Assembly (NCBI GenBank): GCA_023091665.1
Contig: JALJCQ010000015.1
Location: forward strand, 248,001-312,000
Direction: 5' to 3'
Source: Pythium myriotylum
Taxonomy: Eukaryota; Oomycota; Peronosporomycetes; Pythiales; Pythiaceae
DNA: 64,000 bases
How positions within the stretch are numbered: position 1 is the first letter of the stretch; every line of letters begins with the position of its first letter. Position numbers and translations under genes: made by a program. Shown one piece after another: positions 43,895 through 55,374 of this stretch. The notes beneath the pieces were generated by a model that was given only the letters and a program-made list of their open reading frames with translations, did not search any database and had not been told where the DNA came from.

Positions 43895-44200
43895 GGATTC
43901 GTACCAGTGCGATCCAATAGACCTCACCTTCAAAGTCAAGACGATTAATGAAATTGCAAACGGCGAGATCACGGGGCTCCCTAGAGGCACTCACCGGTGG
44001 CTAGATTTGAGACTCACTTAGCTCCCTGTAGGGAGGTGGTACATCCATCTCATTCCAGTCCAATAATGGTTAATAGCTCTCGATTCGTTGGTGCGTCGTG
44101 GATAAGCCAGCAAGAGCCCAGCACTTGATAGAATATATCGTGGATTCCAGGGGGGGGGGGGGGGGGGGGGGGGGGGGGGCGGAGGAGTTTGATGACGGGG
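43895..44200 (+). pseudogene. RNase H-like element remnant with poly-G
   Basis: GCGATCCAATAGACCTCAC at about 43909-43927 is shared with the flank of the 9.8-kb RNase H copies. At 43968-44010 ATCACGGGGCT and CACCGGTGGCTAGAT match the part of the 9.3-kb copy that encodes LITGLAAAETHRW. No open domain remains, and the rest is a G30 tract and unmatched sequence. Confidence 0.4.
44150..44179. repeat. Poly-G tract (G30)
   Basis: Uninterrupted run of 30 guanines, the longest in the window. Confidence 0.95.
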
Positions 44201-44279
44201 CCTACAAGGTTTCACACTGGTGAGCAATCCAGCGCTTGATTCTATTGACTCTACCAGTGAGACTGTAGTACTCTCTTGA

Positions 44280-44575
44280 CTAGACCAGAGTGTCTTTTGG
44301 CGGGACTTGTGAAGAATCGTCCGACTCGGAGAGGTTGGTGTCAGCCAGGAACGAGCTGATGCGGATGAGGAGGTCTTGCTTCATCAAGCTGCGAAATGAT
44401 CAACAGAAAATAGGAGTTCTGCGTTCGGATCGAAGGACTCGGGGCTTGTGATCTGATGGTTTAAGTTAAGGCCCAAATCATAGATCACTGCGTTGTCGAT
44501 GGTTCGAAAACGACACCTGTCGACCCATGATTCCGGCAAATTTGCGAGAAGAGTCGTCCGTGCCGTTCTTCTCCT
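44280..44575 (-). CDS. Terminal exons of an unassembled gene
   Basis: The minus-strand exon 44388-44280 reads LMKQDLLIRISSFLADTN and on to SQVPPKDTLV and a stop, after a CGCAG acceptor. An upstream exon ending near 44518 (VLKEKNGTDDSSRKFAGIMG) can be joined in frame through a GTCGTT donor and an intron of about 130 bp. Further 5' exons were not resolved. Function unknown. Confidence 0.3.
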
Positions 44576-44739
44576 TGAGGACCTCTTGTACTCAAAAGAG
44601 CGACGAGATTTGGCGCACTACAGGGCTGTGGATTTGTGGGACAGTACACTTGATGTTGGCAGAGGAGCGTGGAAGGATTGCTCACCGACTAACTATTCTC
44701 ACTGGTGAGCCTCGTACCAAGAAACTCCGATTAGACCCT

Positions 44740-45964
44740 CATATATGACGATGATGAAAGTTGGAGTCTGTATACACCCTCATAGAATGTACTCACTCGA
44801 GTCGCGACTCATCATCTTGAACACGTGATCGCGCGTTATCGGCTGAGATGGTGGTGTAATGTTTTCATTCCACCACACATTTACGTATCAGTTTGTTCAT
44901 GTTACTTCCACAGTAGCAATATCTTCTGTTGGTCCACAGTTCGGAGGTAGTTAGGGCATTGAAGTGTTCGGCCTATTCGTACGGACAGAGAAAGAAGTCG
45001 TGCTGGTAATGATATTGAGGAGTGAGATGGTCTGAATCGTGTTGTGTTGATGCGATAATGCCCAGCGAAGGACACCCGTCGACACGAAAATTCTTCGATA
45101 ATCCGAGTGGTTTCCGTGCATATGTTGGAGCAGACAGCATCCGCGAATAGCATATTGGCAAGTCGTCAGCAAAACGCAAATGTTCGTTGAGTGAACGGGC
45201 AGACGTTGCTGACCCACCTCACGCAATAATTTCCTCGCCGGTGTGGATAAGATACCGCCATGCTTTCAACGCCATCTCGATTTGGCAGGATTAATCGATT
45301 AACCCTATAAAAAATTCCCCAATCAACGCTCTTTGCCCACATTGACTCCTCATTGTTCTCAAACCCTCCATCACAAGCTTGATCTTTGGATTTCGATAGT
45401 GATACTTGTACAAGTCAGTTGCTTCAAAACTGCTCAACATCAAGATAGTCCCGACTTCTGCTACGTGTATCCCCTCAATCTCGAGGTTTCAACGTTCCGT
45501 GGTTCAGAGTATCCACACCACTACTTGGCCACGCGCCTCCCACTAGAGTTAGGATAGCGATGACGAAAACCACACTGCTCTTTGACAGGCAGTGTAAATA
45601 CGTGACAGCAGCCGGTCCGGACCATGAAAACGTGACAGAAGGGCATACGCAAACAATAAATGGCGATGGACGATGATCCAAGCAGATAATCGATCTAGAC
45701 TTGCGGCTAAGACGACTTGACTCGGGTAGAATCAACTCCGAACATCGAGGCGATTATCTTTGGGTCACGATGAGAAGGGTTTAACTATCCCACTCACGTG
45801 AATGAACACTTTAGAAATCCTCTTCACGTAAGCCAAGATCATGAAGCATTTGCTTGATTCCAGGCAGCTCGTCGCGCGTAACTCAGCACGTTGCTGGTTC
45901 AAAGTACTGACAGGCGGAGGACTCATCCTTTCAATCTCTTCGCAGCTCGAACGTCTGGTCATAT
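44740..45964. other. Gene-poor region with exon-like fragments
   Basis: Short coding-like pieces occur on the minus strand, such as one ending in a GTGAGT donor near 45780 and DELPGIKQMLHDLGL near 45850, but no gene could be assembled. Confidence 0.3.
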
Positions 45965-46011
45965 TACACCATACGCTATGGGATTAAAAACCCACAGCGT
46001 ATGATGGTGTA
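45965..46011. repeat. Imperfect hairpin with AT-rich loop
   Basis: TACACCATACGCTATGGG at 45965-45982 pairs with 45991-46011 except for one mismatch and a three-base bulge, around an ATTAAAAA loop. Confidence 0.6.
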
Positions 46012-48962
46012 TGGTGTATTGCCGATCAAGTTGCGCGTGTTCGATACAGGTACGCTTCAAAAGCTAATGAGCTGGAGTCCCACAAATTGCCAAAATGATC
46101 AGGTCGACAGTGGTAGAATGAAGAGACGTTTGCACTTCGTACACAGATTGATGCCTGATCCTCCCCAATGACCAAATGATCACTTCGATGGACGATCCTG
46201 TCCAGATACATTCGAACATCGACACGAACACAGAATCGAGACAGGATGACGCGTCCTCATCGTTCGGCGAGTGTACGACACTGACATCACTTCGACATCG
46301 ACATTTTGCGGATTTGTCACGGCGACCTCTAAAGAGAGCAATATCGTTTCACTCCAACAACAGACAATTGAGAGTCCATGATAGTGCTTGAGGTAGAGAC
46401 CGCTGTTCTGATCATATGGCCATCGTGTCTACTCCTTCTGTGCACACACGCGATAAGGATCGGAACCGTGTCCAAATCTGAGACTGAACACCAGTACATA
46501 TTTGCAACCGCTAAGTCGACCAAGCACTAGCCGGATTATCAGCTACAGCTAGAAGGAAGTAAAAGTCAAAGGTACCCACGATGGCTTTAAGTGATCGCAG
46601 TTTGAAGTTGCAGACATGATCGTTAAATCAGAATGCAGTCAATGTACGAGGTGTGGTACGTTGGAGGATATCGCGATAGGCATACTTGGATTGGTTTCCG
46701 AGAAACCAAAGCTCGACAAAAAAGATCACCGTAACTTATCTTTGTGCATTGCTGACACCATGCATCCAGTCACCTTCATTTCAATGCAGACAGTCAAGCA
46801 CGCCTTACGGGCGGCTTTACGGTGAGTGGTCTTCTCTCCAAGAAAGCACGCATCATTATTTCTATCGACGTTAACTCGCACGAACTTGTTGGGCTACGCA
46901 AGGTGAAGATTGAACAGCTTTAAATCATCCCGGACGTGGAGTCCTTTTGGATCGTGACGTTATCCTTGGCGAAGCCAGCAGCGGGATCGACTCAAAGTCC
47001 TGGGTAATCGCCGGTCAAGATTAGCTGAAGTTCTCTCTGACCTTTAGGTCGTGATCTTCTTTCATGAATTCATTTGTGACTACGATCTTCTTGGTACCAT
47101 GTGGTGGATAAACCTGCCTGAGCAAAGGAAAGGTTACGGGTCCGGAAACGCATCCTCAGCACCTCAGTCAGAAAATTGATCGATAGCAAGCTGAGTTGCA
47201 TTTTGGTGTATCCGTGTCGCACCCCCACAGAGTGGCCATGTCACCGAAACAGGCCCTTACTCTTGATTGAAGTGGAGATGTTTGAGAATAAGGTGAAGAT
47301 GAATGGTCACGTGTCAGCCAGTGATCAAAGGGCGATTCATATTTGAAGCGATCAGCTACTTGCAAGACGCACCATGCAAATAAATCCAAACGTTGAACAC
47401 AAGTATCTCCAATATTCGAACAGCGAAGCAGACACAGAAAAACGATCTCCGGGGTGGCATAATCACATGCGGTGGGTACTGATGGGAGCCCATCCGTTGT
47501 GCTGGTGTGCGTGCGTAGATCTCTTGACCAAGATGATTCGCTTGGAAGAATACCTGCCATTTGAACCTACAATTTTCAATTTTTCTAGCGAGCCGAAAAT
47601 TCGCCTAAGGCGTGGAGTTTTTCAAATTCTCAGTCGTCGAGATCGCTTCACCGGCTCAAAGCACGACTGTCGTCGTAGCTGAAACCATTTTTCAACACAC
47701 CCGACAAGGCGCGCAGCGCATGCAGTCAATTTCAATCAGCAGAATGAGTCAGTCTACGATCCTCTAAGCCCTGGTGTCACTTTCCCCAAACGAGTTTGGT
47801 CGAATACCCTTCACCACGCATGATGAGGACAACTTGGATACACTCAAGCCGTAATTCCACTTCGAGGGCACACCGATCTACACGCCTTTACGCTCGGCAC
47901 CTCCCGTGCTCACAAGCGTAATGTCAACTCTGAGATCCACGAAAGCAGCACCGAACAAAGGCATAGAGCACGTCACTTCGGCATCTGTCTCCCCTTTATA
48001 AAACCACACGTCGACGTCTCAAAACTCCACCAAAATTGACAAGCATCTTCGCGTCATCCGCCGTCTCTTGAGCTTCCGTCTCCGACGCGGTCGTCTTTGT
48101 TCATCGCTCCCTTCGCTGACGTAGGACGAGGTCGAGATGGGCGAAAGACACTCGACTTGGACACAAGGCGGACGAGCGTGACGACGGAAAACGAAGTCGC
48201 GTGAGGACGCGATCGGACGAGCACCGACTGGCGCCGCAGGCAGCCGCGATGGCGAAGAGAGCTCGGCCCGCTGTTACCAGGATGAGGTATGTGAGACCGC
48301 CACCAGACAAGGGCACTGTTGTGAGTTATCTGGAATGACAAAATCTCAAACTCGATCCCTCGCACTGATGATACGGCGTCACGCTGGACTCGGCCTCATT
48401 CGACCTCTTGAACTAAATGGATCGGATCGCCTTCTCACAGTTCAGTGGTGACCGTTTCACTTCTTGTTTCTGCTTCTTTTGACTTTTCCAGTCATAACCG
48501 AAATCCCACGTCCCCTACCCACACATCGAACTCTTACGAAAAACTGCGCAAGTTGCTCGATCGTCCCCGAAAACGAGCAAAGGCGCGGAAACCGTTTTCA
48601 AAATTTGCGATTCGAGCACTGGGCTCCGGGGCTGCATGTACTAGTATCATACCGGTAATCAAATACAAATATACAGATAACTAGCATTTCATGGTATCAT
48701 CTTCCAATGGACCCTGGTTTGGACCGCACCTGGGTTTGTTATTTGGGGTTTTGTTGTTGGGGCCAAGATGGACAAGCTCACGACAGGGAAAGCATCTCTA
48801 TTTCTAGTGGGGTCGTGCCCATTCCGATAGTGGAGACCAGGAGCAAAGAGCGCGCAGCTCTTGGGAAAGTCGAAGGCTTCACGTGAGAGAGCCGAGCAAA
48901 GCTCAGGGGTTTCGCGTTCTGCTTTGCTAAGACCCTCGCGCAGTCGGGAAAAACGGACTCGA
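46012..48962. other. Long gene-poor region
   Basis: About 3 kb in which I see no supported gene. Short frames on both strands lack recognisable features. The last several hundred bases probably carry the promoter and leader of the zinc-module gene at 48963. Confidence 0.35.
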
Positions 48963-50690
48963 ATGGCCGCACTCTCGCCACTGCGCTTCTCCGCCCGCTC
49001 CCATTCTGCGCGCGACGAAAACACCGCAATGGATAGTCGAGTGTTCAAACAAGAAGAAAACGAGTCTTCCGTCCGGTGGGCTGATAACGAACCGCGCCAC
49101 GCCGGACGCGACGACCGAGACTGGCGCCGCCTCGACACGGTGAGCTACAGTCACCGCGCCCCAGCGCCTCCCCATGGACTTCGGTACGGCAACGCCTTCC
49201 CCTATCGAGTGCTCGAAGAGGAGACTACCCACGAGGAAAGAGGGGGCAATCTCTACACGCACGACCGCCGCTACGAGCAAGCCCGTGAAGATCGAGGCCA
49301 ATTAACGTCCCCCTCGTTCCTGCTTGGCGAGACACGCGGGCGAGCTTTGCCTCGCGAGGACGTGATCGAACGCAATGATGAGTACAGCGGGGAGAAAGCT
49401 ATTCTGCGACAAGATTTGCAGCGAGGCTACCAGCGACATTACGATCGAGATATTGGACGACTTGACTTCCCACATCATCGCGAGGAACGACTTGACGCAC
49501 GGTTGGACCAGTCTGCAAGATCCCAGGCAAGAGTTCATCATGAGTTGAGGTCGGAGCGTGAGGCGCCGAGCCGATTCCATGTATCATACTTCGCGAGGGA
49601 CTCCGAGTTTGATTCGCAAGGAAGAGGGCCACTAGGGAGATATGTCCACGAGCAACATGCAGCACCGACAATGATTCGACGACTGCCATCTCTAGCAGAA
49701 CGCAGTGATTCGGCGTCCCGGATGAATGGACCCACACCACCAGTACGCTCTATGCCCGATAGGCTCATGTCAATGGCAGCGCTGCATCGCACTTCGTCTG
49801 AGTCAGCGATTCCTGTGTCTCGATATGCTGTTGGAGATGACTACAGCGGTCATTTGCAGCGTCGGATCACAGACGACGGCCCATCAATCCATCGATTGAC
49901 GCGCGACCACGCGCTTCCGCGTACTTCAACATGGTCTCCTACTAGCGCTGGTTCGCCAGAAATACGAACCCGGAAAGCCTCCGAGGATTCGATATCCGAG
50001 TCCAAAGAGACCGAGGAGTGCACTGAAGCACCGCAGCGGAAAAAGAAAAAGCGAAAAGTGCGCATCTGTACGACACCAGGCTGCAGCAAACTAGTCGTGG
50101 ACCACGGTGTTTGTATTCGTCACGGGGTGAGTCCAAGGTTTCGGATGCGTAGAGGTGAATCTCTGAAGAAAGACTTATTTTTCTCTATTTGCTCCTGCAG
50201 GGAGGCAAGCGGTGCAATGTCGAAGACTGCGAGTGTCGCGCCCAGAACAAAGGACTCTGCTGGAAACACGGTAAATTCAGATGCGTGGATCTATGTTCCG
50301 TTCAGTTGATTTCAATGCTCAATGGGTTAGGTGGTTATACGATTTGCCAAGTCGATGGCTGTGCAAAGCGTGCCAAGTCGCGCGGCATGTGCTGGTCTCA
50401 CGGCGGTGGAACGCAATGTAAGACCGATGGGTGCGAGAAGATTGCTGTATCTCGCGGCCGTTGCTGGGCTCACGGTGGAGGTAAGCATCCCGAAGTGGTT
50501 CACTTGAAGTACCAAGGATCTGAAGGGACTTTCATTTGATACAGGCAAGCGATGCAAGATTGCTGAATGTCAAAAGCCGGCAGCGCTACGATTGGATGAT
50601 TTCTGCACTGAGCACTATGCAGCTTACCAAGCATCAGTGCGTGGCCGATCGGATGCCCGACAATCTGTAGCAAACGAGCGATACGCTTAG
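48963..50690 (+). CDS. WRKY19-like tandem zinc-module protein A, four exons
   Basis: Exons 48963-50126, 50201-50270, 50331-50480 and 50545-50690; introns of 74, 60 and 64 bp; 509 aa. The N-terminal 370 residues are charged, low-complexity and arginine-rich, without a known domain, ending in a lysine/arginine patch (RKKKKRKVR) that looks like a nuclear signal. The C-terminal part has five C-x4-C-x9-11-C-x2-H units, the middle ones ending HGGG, as in plant and oomycete proteins labelled WRKY19-like. These lack a WRKY domain itself. The units are presumed to bind zinc and to mediate nucleic-acid or protein contact. Each intron falls at an HG|G junction, so units are exon modules. A second in-frame ATG is at 49029. 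Tandem paralogue at 54196. Confidence 0.82.
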
Positions 50691-53189
50691 GTTTTAGGTC
50701 CTGTGCACGCGGTGAACTCACAAATTCTTAAGTGCTTCCGCACGTAGGTAAACATAATACGTTTCGCTTTAACGGCCATTACTCTCGAAAGAGCCTCAAC
50801 CCGTACATACACAGCTTCTTAGCAACGCACGCAGGGACACAATCATCTATTAGCTCGGCTGGTGAGTACTTGTCAGTGACATAAGAGTGCATGGTTTGTG
50901 ACTACTTCGCTTATCCACGATCCCGTATGGATGTCTTCACTCGTGGTGAACGAGATTTTGTTCTCGAGGACCACAGATTTTGAAGGAGTCGATCCGATCT
51001 CGTAGAAGATCTAAACAGCAAAGAATGCTAGCACCGTGGCGAAATTCTCACGAAGATCGGCACCCCATAAGGAGTCAGAGCAAAGCATCACGATACATAG
51101 GGATCGATGGATCTCTTGCAGAACTTCTCGCCAAAGTTCAGGTCATGGGGGACAGCCACTAATGCCAGCGGGATGACTCGGACGACTGCACAAAGTTGAG
51201 CTTATCGCATACAGCAGCTGCATGGTCTCCGATACAGAGGTAAGGACAGATCCGGCTGATGCCGACTCGGTCACGTCAATAAAACGTCGTTTGGATAAGT
51301 TTGGTTCAAAAGATCGTTTTTAAGTCCCTTCGCACAATGTCCACTTCGGGATCGTAAGCTTCTCGGCTAGAAGTCTGCGATAGCTTGACTCCCTACTCTC
51401 GTTGCGCCCACCAATCTGACTTGATTTCTCTTATGATCACAGCGATAAAGTAAGCAAGAAACTTATGACCTCGCTTCCCAGGAGTTCACATTGCTTTCTG
51501 CCTCAATTACAATCCTTGCTCGCAAAGCTTCTACTGCCAAGCATGGTCAGATGCTTCTCCACAAAACGAAGATTAGTGAGAGTGGCAAGTTCGAATCAAA
51601 TGGAGGGCTCACTGAAAACCGCCCGCATGTTGACATCTCCGAAGACAACATTTGCAACCAAATCGGATACTGTGCCAACCAAACGCACCATCCTCTTATC
51701 GAAGCCCGTTGCTAATCCGTGCGCGATTTCTTCTTATAGAGTTGATGTAGACAGAGTCCCATGCCCGGTGCATTTATTATCGTCGAATGCGCTTCCTCGT
51801 CTCCGATGAAACACGCTACACACGTGTGGTATTGCCTAACTTCTGTGCAGCCTTCACTCGTGTGATTGACGAGACAGTACAGACACACCTCCATATCTTT
51901 CGTCATGACATCAAGCAGCTGGTCCTGATTCTATTTCATGAAGTTGAAAATGTCAGTGCATGCTGGGTAGAACTGTCAAAGCTCGTCATATTACACTTTC
52001 CATCTTTGCCCACAGTGCGAGAGCCAGGAAGCGAAAACTGCGGTGACTGATATTGCGTACCTCGGTGCCAAAGCTCATTTCATTTTCAATCCTTCACGCG
52101 AGCGATCTTATTCAGCAAGTCGATCCCACGTCCGCTTGCGGGATCAACCATTTCGCCACACGACTGCAGTCCACCAAGTTCGTTGAATGTAGTCACCACC
52201 GCCAGTTAGTTGGCTTGTGATACATCCAAGAAAAAATCGCAAGTCGCTCTGTGTTCAACACTGGCCATTCGGGGAACTGGACGGCCAACATGCGTGCCGC
52301 TGATTGTATTGCGCAGACTGATTGAAATGAGTGAGGTAAACCATGATGACTTTCACGAAATGCCATTTGACAACTGATCAATTATAATTGCCTGGGTTCT
52401 CATATGCGCTTTTCCTGGACGCAAAATGTTCTCCGTTCCTGACATTCTCACGTCCAACTTAAACTGTTTCGGTTGTTCAGCAGTCCTTACCTTTGGAAGA
52501 GATCCGCCCAAGACACGCTTATCCATGACCATGGTATTCTCATCGTGACTTCGAGATCCTCGACGAAGGTACAATGACGGCGATATGGGGGGATGAGCTA
52601 CACTTTCAGTCCGTGCGAAGCAAGATACAGTAGCGATGCTGTAGCTAGAGAACTTCTCAACCGAAGGACATTGTCTTACTCTCCACGAATTCTTTGAACT
52701 GAACCCCTTCTTCAGCCCAAGATGGAGAGCAAACCTGGGTTAGTTTACGAGGATAATCGAGATGGAACTTCATCTCGTTAGAAGGAGCCCTCTGGCTTTT
52801 GTGATCGCATTCGAGATGAGGGTACACAACCCAAGATCACAAAATTGTCGCTTGGCTCGTATTCTGGGCGATTGGATAAGATCAGCGAGACAATAGCTCT
52901 CTATACCATTGATGGAAATTCAGTGCGCAATGCGAGAAAGAACGATCGCAACGCACAAGTCATGAAGTAGACCAATGATAGTATTTCCCACCTCCTGGAA
53001 ACTTGCTTTCCATCGAGACATGCAAGCGCTGCTGTCCCTCCAAGACCCCACACAGCGTCGCCTTGAGCGCAAACTCAACCAACGCACTTTCTGAGCTCGC
53101 AGGATATAACTCGGATGTGCAGCGGTGAGCACAGGTCACGATCCTGCCCCCATGTGCGCAAAGTTAACCGAGACCGTGGCCGTTTTACC
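50691..53189. other. Intergenic between the WRKY19-like genes
   Basis: No secure gene. A plus-strand frame near 51787-52050 has some coding character but no features. No RNA gene seen. Confidence 0.35.
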
Positions 53190-53510
53190 TCACCAAAAAC
53201 ACGGAACCCCTCCGTTCTTGTGAGAGCCCTCACTCCCTCGATCTTTCAGCTCTTCAATTAGTTTGTCAGGAACGCTGCGCCGTCGGGTCGGCGTACTGTC
53301 ATCCGTCTCCTCGCGCTTGAGCTCGTTCAGTCGGAGTTCGAGACGAGCTGGCGCGGTTCGTCCTAATCTAGGATTCGTGAGGTGGTCCACACGCACCGTG
53401 ATGGGACCGCCGTTTCTTCAAGCGCCACCTGTGTTGAGAGTTCGAGCAGTGGCCACTGCAGTTGATACCTCTAAGAATGTATACCCTCCCCTGGTTCGCT
53501 GCAACTGGGC
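53190..53510 (-). pseudogene. Alba-like fragment with an in-frame stop
   Basis: The minus strand encodes GGYTFLEVSTAVATARTLN, then a TGA, then NGGPITVRVDHLTNPRLG, RLELRLNELKREE and a charged tail to the stop. The order and spacing recall the second half of Alba-domain RNA/DNA-binding proteins (AISTVVTIAEIL...RGR...IEI), but the diagnostic lysine is not visible. The TGA near 53420 makes it a pseudogene or hides an unplaced intron. Tentative. Confidence 0.28.
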
Positions 53511-54195
53511 TTGACCTTGGATGCCGTGTTAACTGATCGTCGGTGCTCGCAATTATAATGTACCTGATAAACTTAATGATCTTGATAACGTGGAACAATT
53601 CCAAGGAGATGGGCACCAGTTTTTTTTTCTGCTCGAAACGTCGGGGACGAGAAGCTGCATCGAGCGTTATCCGTCAAGAGACCAGTGAACTGGAGGCATT
53701 TTGCGCCAGGTCCCTTCCACTTGGGACCCTCGCTACGTCCCATCGCGAGACTGCGCGTCTCTGTTACCAATTTAGTTTTGTGCGGGCGCAGCTCGCGTCC
53801 CAGCCCCAGTCGATCGAAACTCCTGGGCGGCTAACTTGGCGGTTGGCTTCGATTATCCATTCTCTCAACCACCAGCAGGTCGTACCCTTGCCGTCAATAT
53901 CACAACTTGTTTCATCGAGATCCTAACAGAGACGTTGTCAGACCCAAATGGACACGCGCTGGTGGTTCTCAAGGGTAGCCGCCGAATCGCAATCGGACAC
54001 ACACCTCTTGGCGCGGACGACCCGAACGATCAGCACAGAAAGCTTCAACCGAAGCGACTTTCGGCCTTGTGAGCGCCTCAGCAAGCCACGCTATAACGAT
54101 CAACTTTCGCATGCACCGTTCACGCTACTAGGCAAAGTAAACGATCGAAGTGACTCTCAAAATTTTCAAAGCAGTCTCCGAAGTACAAGCAACGA
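53511..54195. other. Upstream region of WRKY19-like gene B
   Basis: A plus-strand frame (about 53948-54292) in another phase overlaps the start of gene B and could be an upstream exon. No splice site was settled. Confidence 0.3.
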
Positions 54196-55374
54196 ATGGG
54201 GGTCGAAAAAAGGAGGAACCACTCAGACAAGAAATCGTATCACGAGGCTGAGATATTTGGGAGTGCCCCTGAGCATTCAAACCAGCGCGTGACCCGTGAC
54301 GCAGTGAAGCGTGAACGCTCTGAGGCAGAGCAAGCACAAAGGGAAGATCTTCGTTGGTGCGATGAAGAAGGTCCGTCGACACAAACACAATTCCGATCTT
54401 CGACGACGTACTACCCTAGTCGACCCAATGGTCGCTTTGCACATCCCCTCCTACCGTTCCTGAATGAACATCACTCGTCCACGAGTTACACGAATGTGCC
54501 AACACTCGGCACGCAACATGCAATTAATTCTTTCAGAACCGCAGCACCCGCGGCTACTAGAGCGCATATTCCCACGTTTCCGTACGCTATTGAACACCAG
54601 CAAGCAGTTTTTGTAGATTCGTCTGCCGATTCCGGTCGTTTTGCGTCTGCCTCTGAACGTAAAGGAGCGTCTCGCCATCGCGATATGTCTCCGACGCCGC
54701 CAAGATATATTCACGCTACTGTTCTAGACCAATCGAACAAATCAAAGGGTGTCCAAGTGAGGAGAAAGCCGCGCTTGTGTTCGATTAGCGGCTGTGACAA
54801 GCTCATAGTCGATCATGGTGTCTGCATCCGCCACGGGGTGCGTTTTCTCTCCTCTCGTTTCACATCGTCACATTCTCATCCACGTGAGTCTGGGGGCGAA
54901 AGGGCGGCAGGCGTTGCAACGTCGAAGGGTGTGGATGTCGTGCCCAGAACAAAGGACTTTGTTGGAAACACGGTGCGTTGGCAGTCTTCTTCACAGAACT
55001 ATCCCAAATTCTTTATGGCAATTGATTTCATTAGGTGGATACAAAATTTGCCAAGCTGAGGGGTGCGATAAACGAGCCAAGTCGAGAGGAATGTGTTGGA
55101 CTCACGGCGGGGGTACACGGTGTAAATCAATCGGATGCGGCAAGATTGCAGTATCTCGTGGTCATTGTTGGGCCCACGGCGGAGGTAAGACGTAGATCAA
55201 GAACAGATTTCCTCTTCACTCCTTTATAATTGATGGGTTGGTGCAGGCAAACGCTGCAAGTTGCAAGGCTGTAAAAAACCTGCTTCACTACGCTTGGATG
55301 ACTTCTGTGCGGAACACTATGCAGCCACTCGGCGCATAAACGGCAAAGTACGGATTCAGGCGAACGAGAGCTAA
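54196..55374 (+). CDS. WRKY19-like tandem zinc-module protein B, four exons
   Basis: Exons 54196-54837, 54903-54972, 55035-55184 and 55247-55374; introns of 65, 62 and 62 bp; 329 aa from this ATG. Exons 2 and 3 have exactly the lengths (70 and 150 nt) and intron phases seen in gene A, and the five C-x4-C-x9-11-C-x2-H units are closely similar (RGMCWTHGGG, RGHCWAHGGG, LDDFCAEHYAA). The N-terminal region is shorter and has diverged strongly, with a SER/THR/PRO-rich middle and a small basic patch (RRKPRL) before unit 1. A tandem duplicate of gene A, 3.5 kb away, in the same direction. An upstream exon is possible. Confidence 0.8.
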
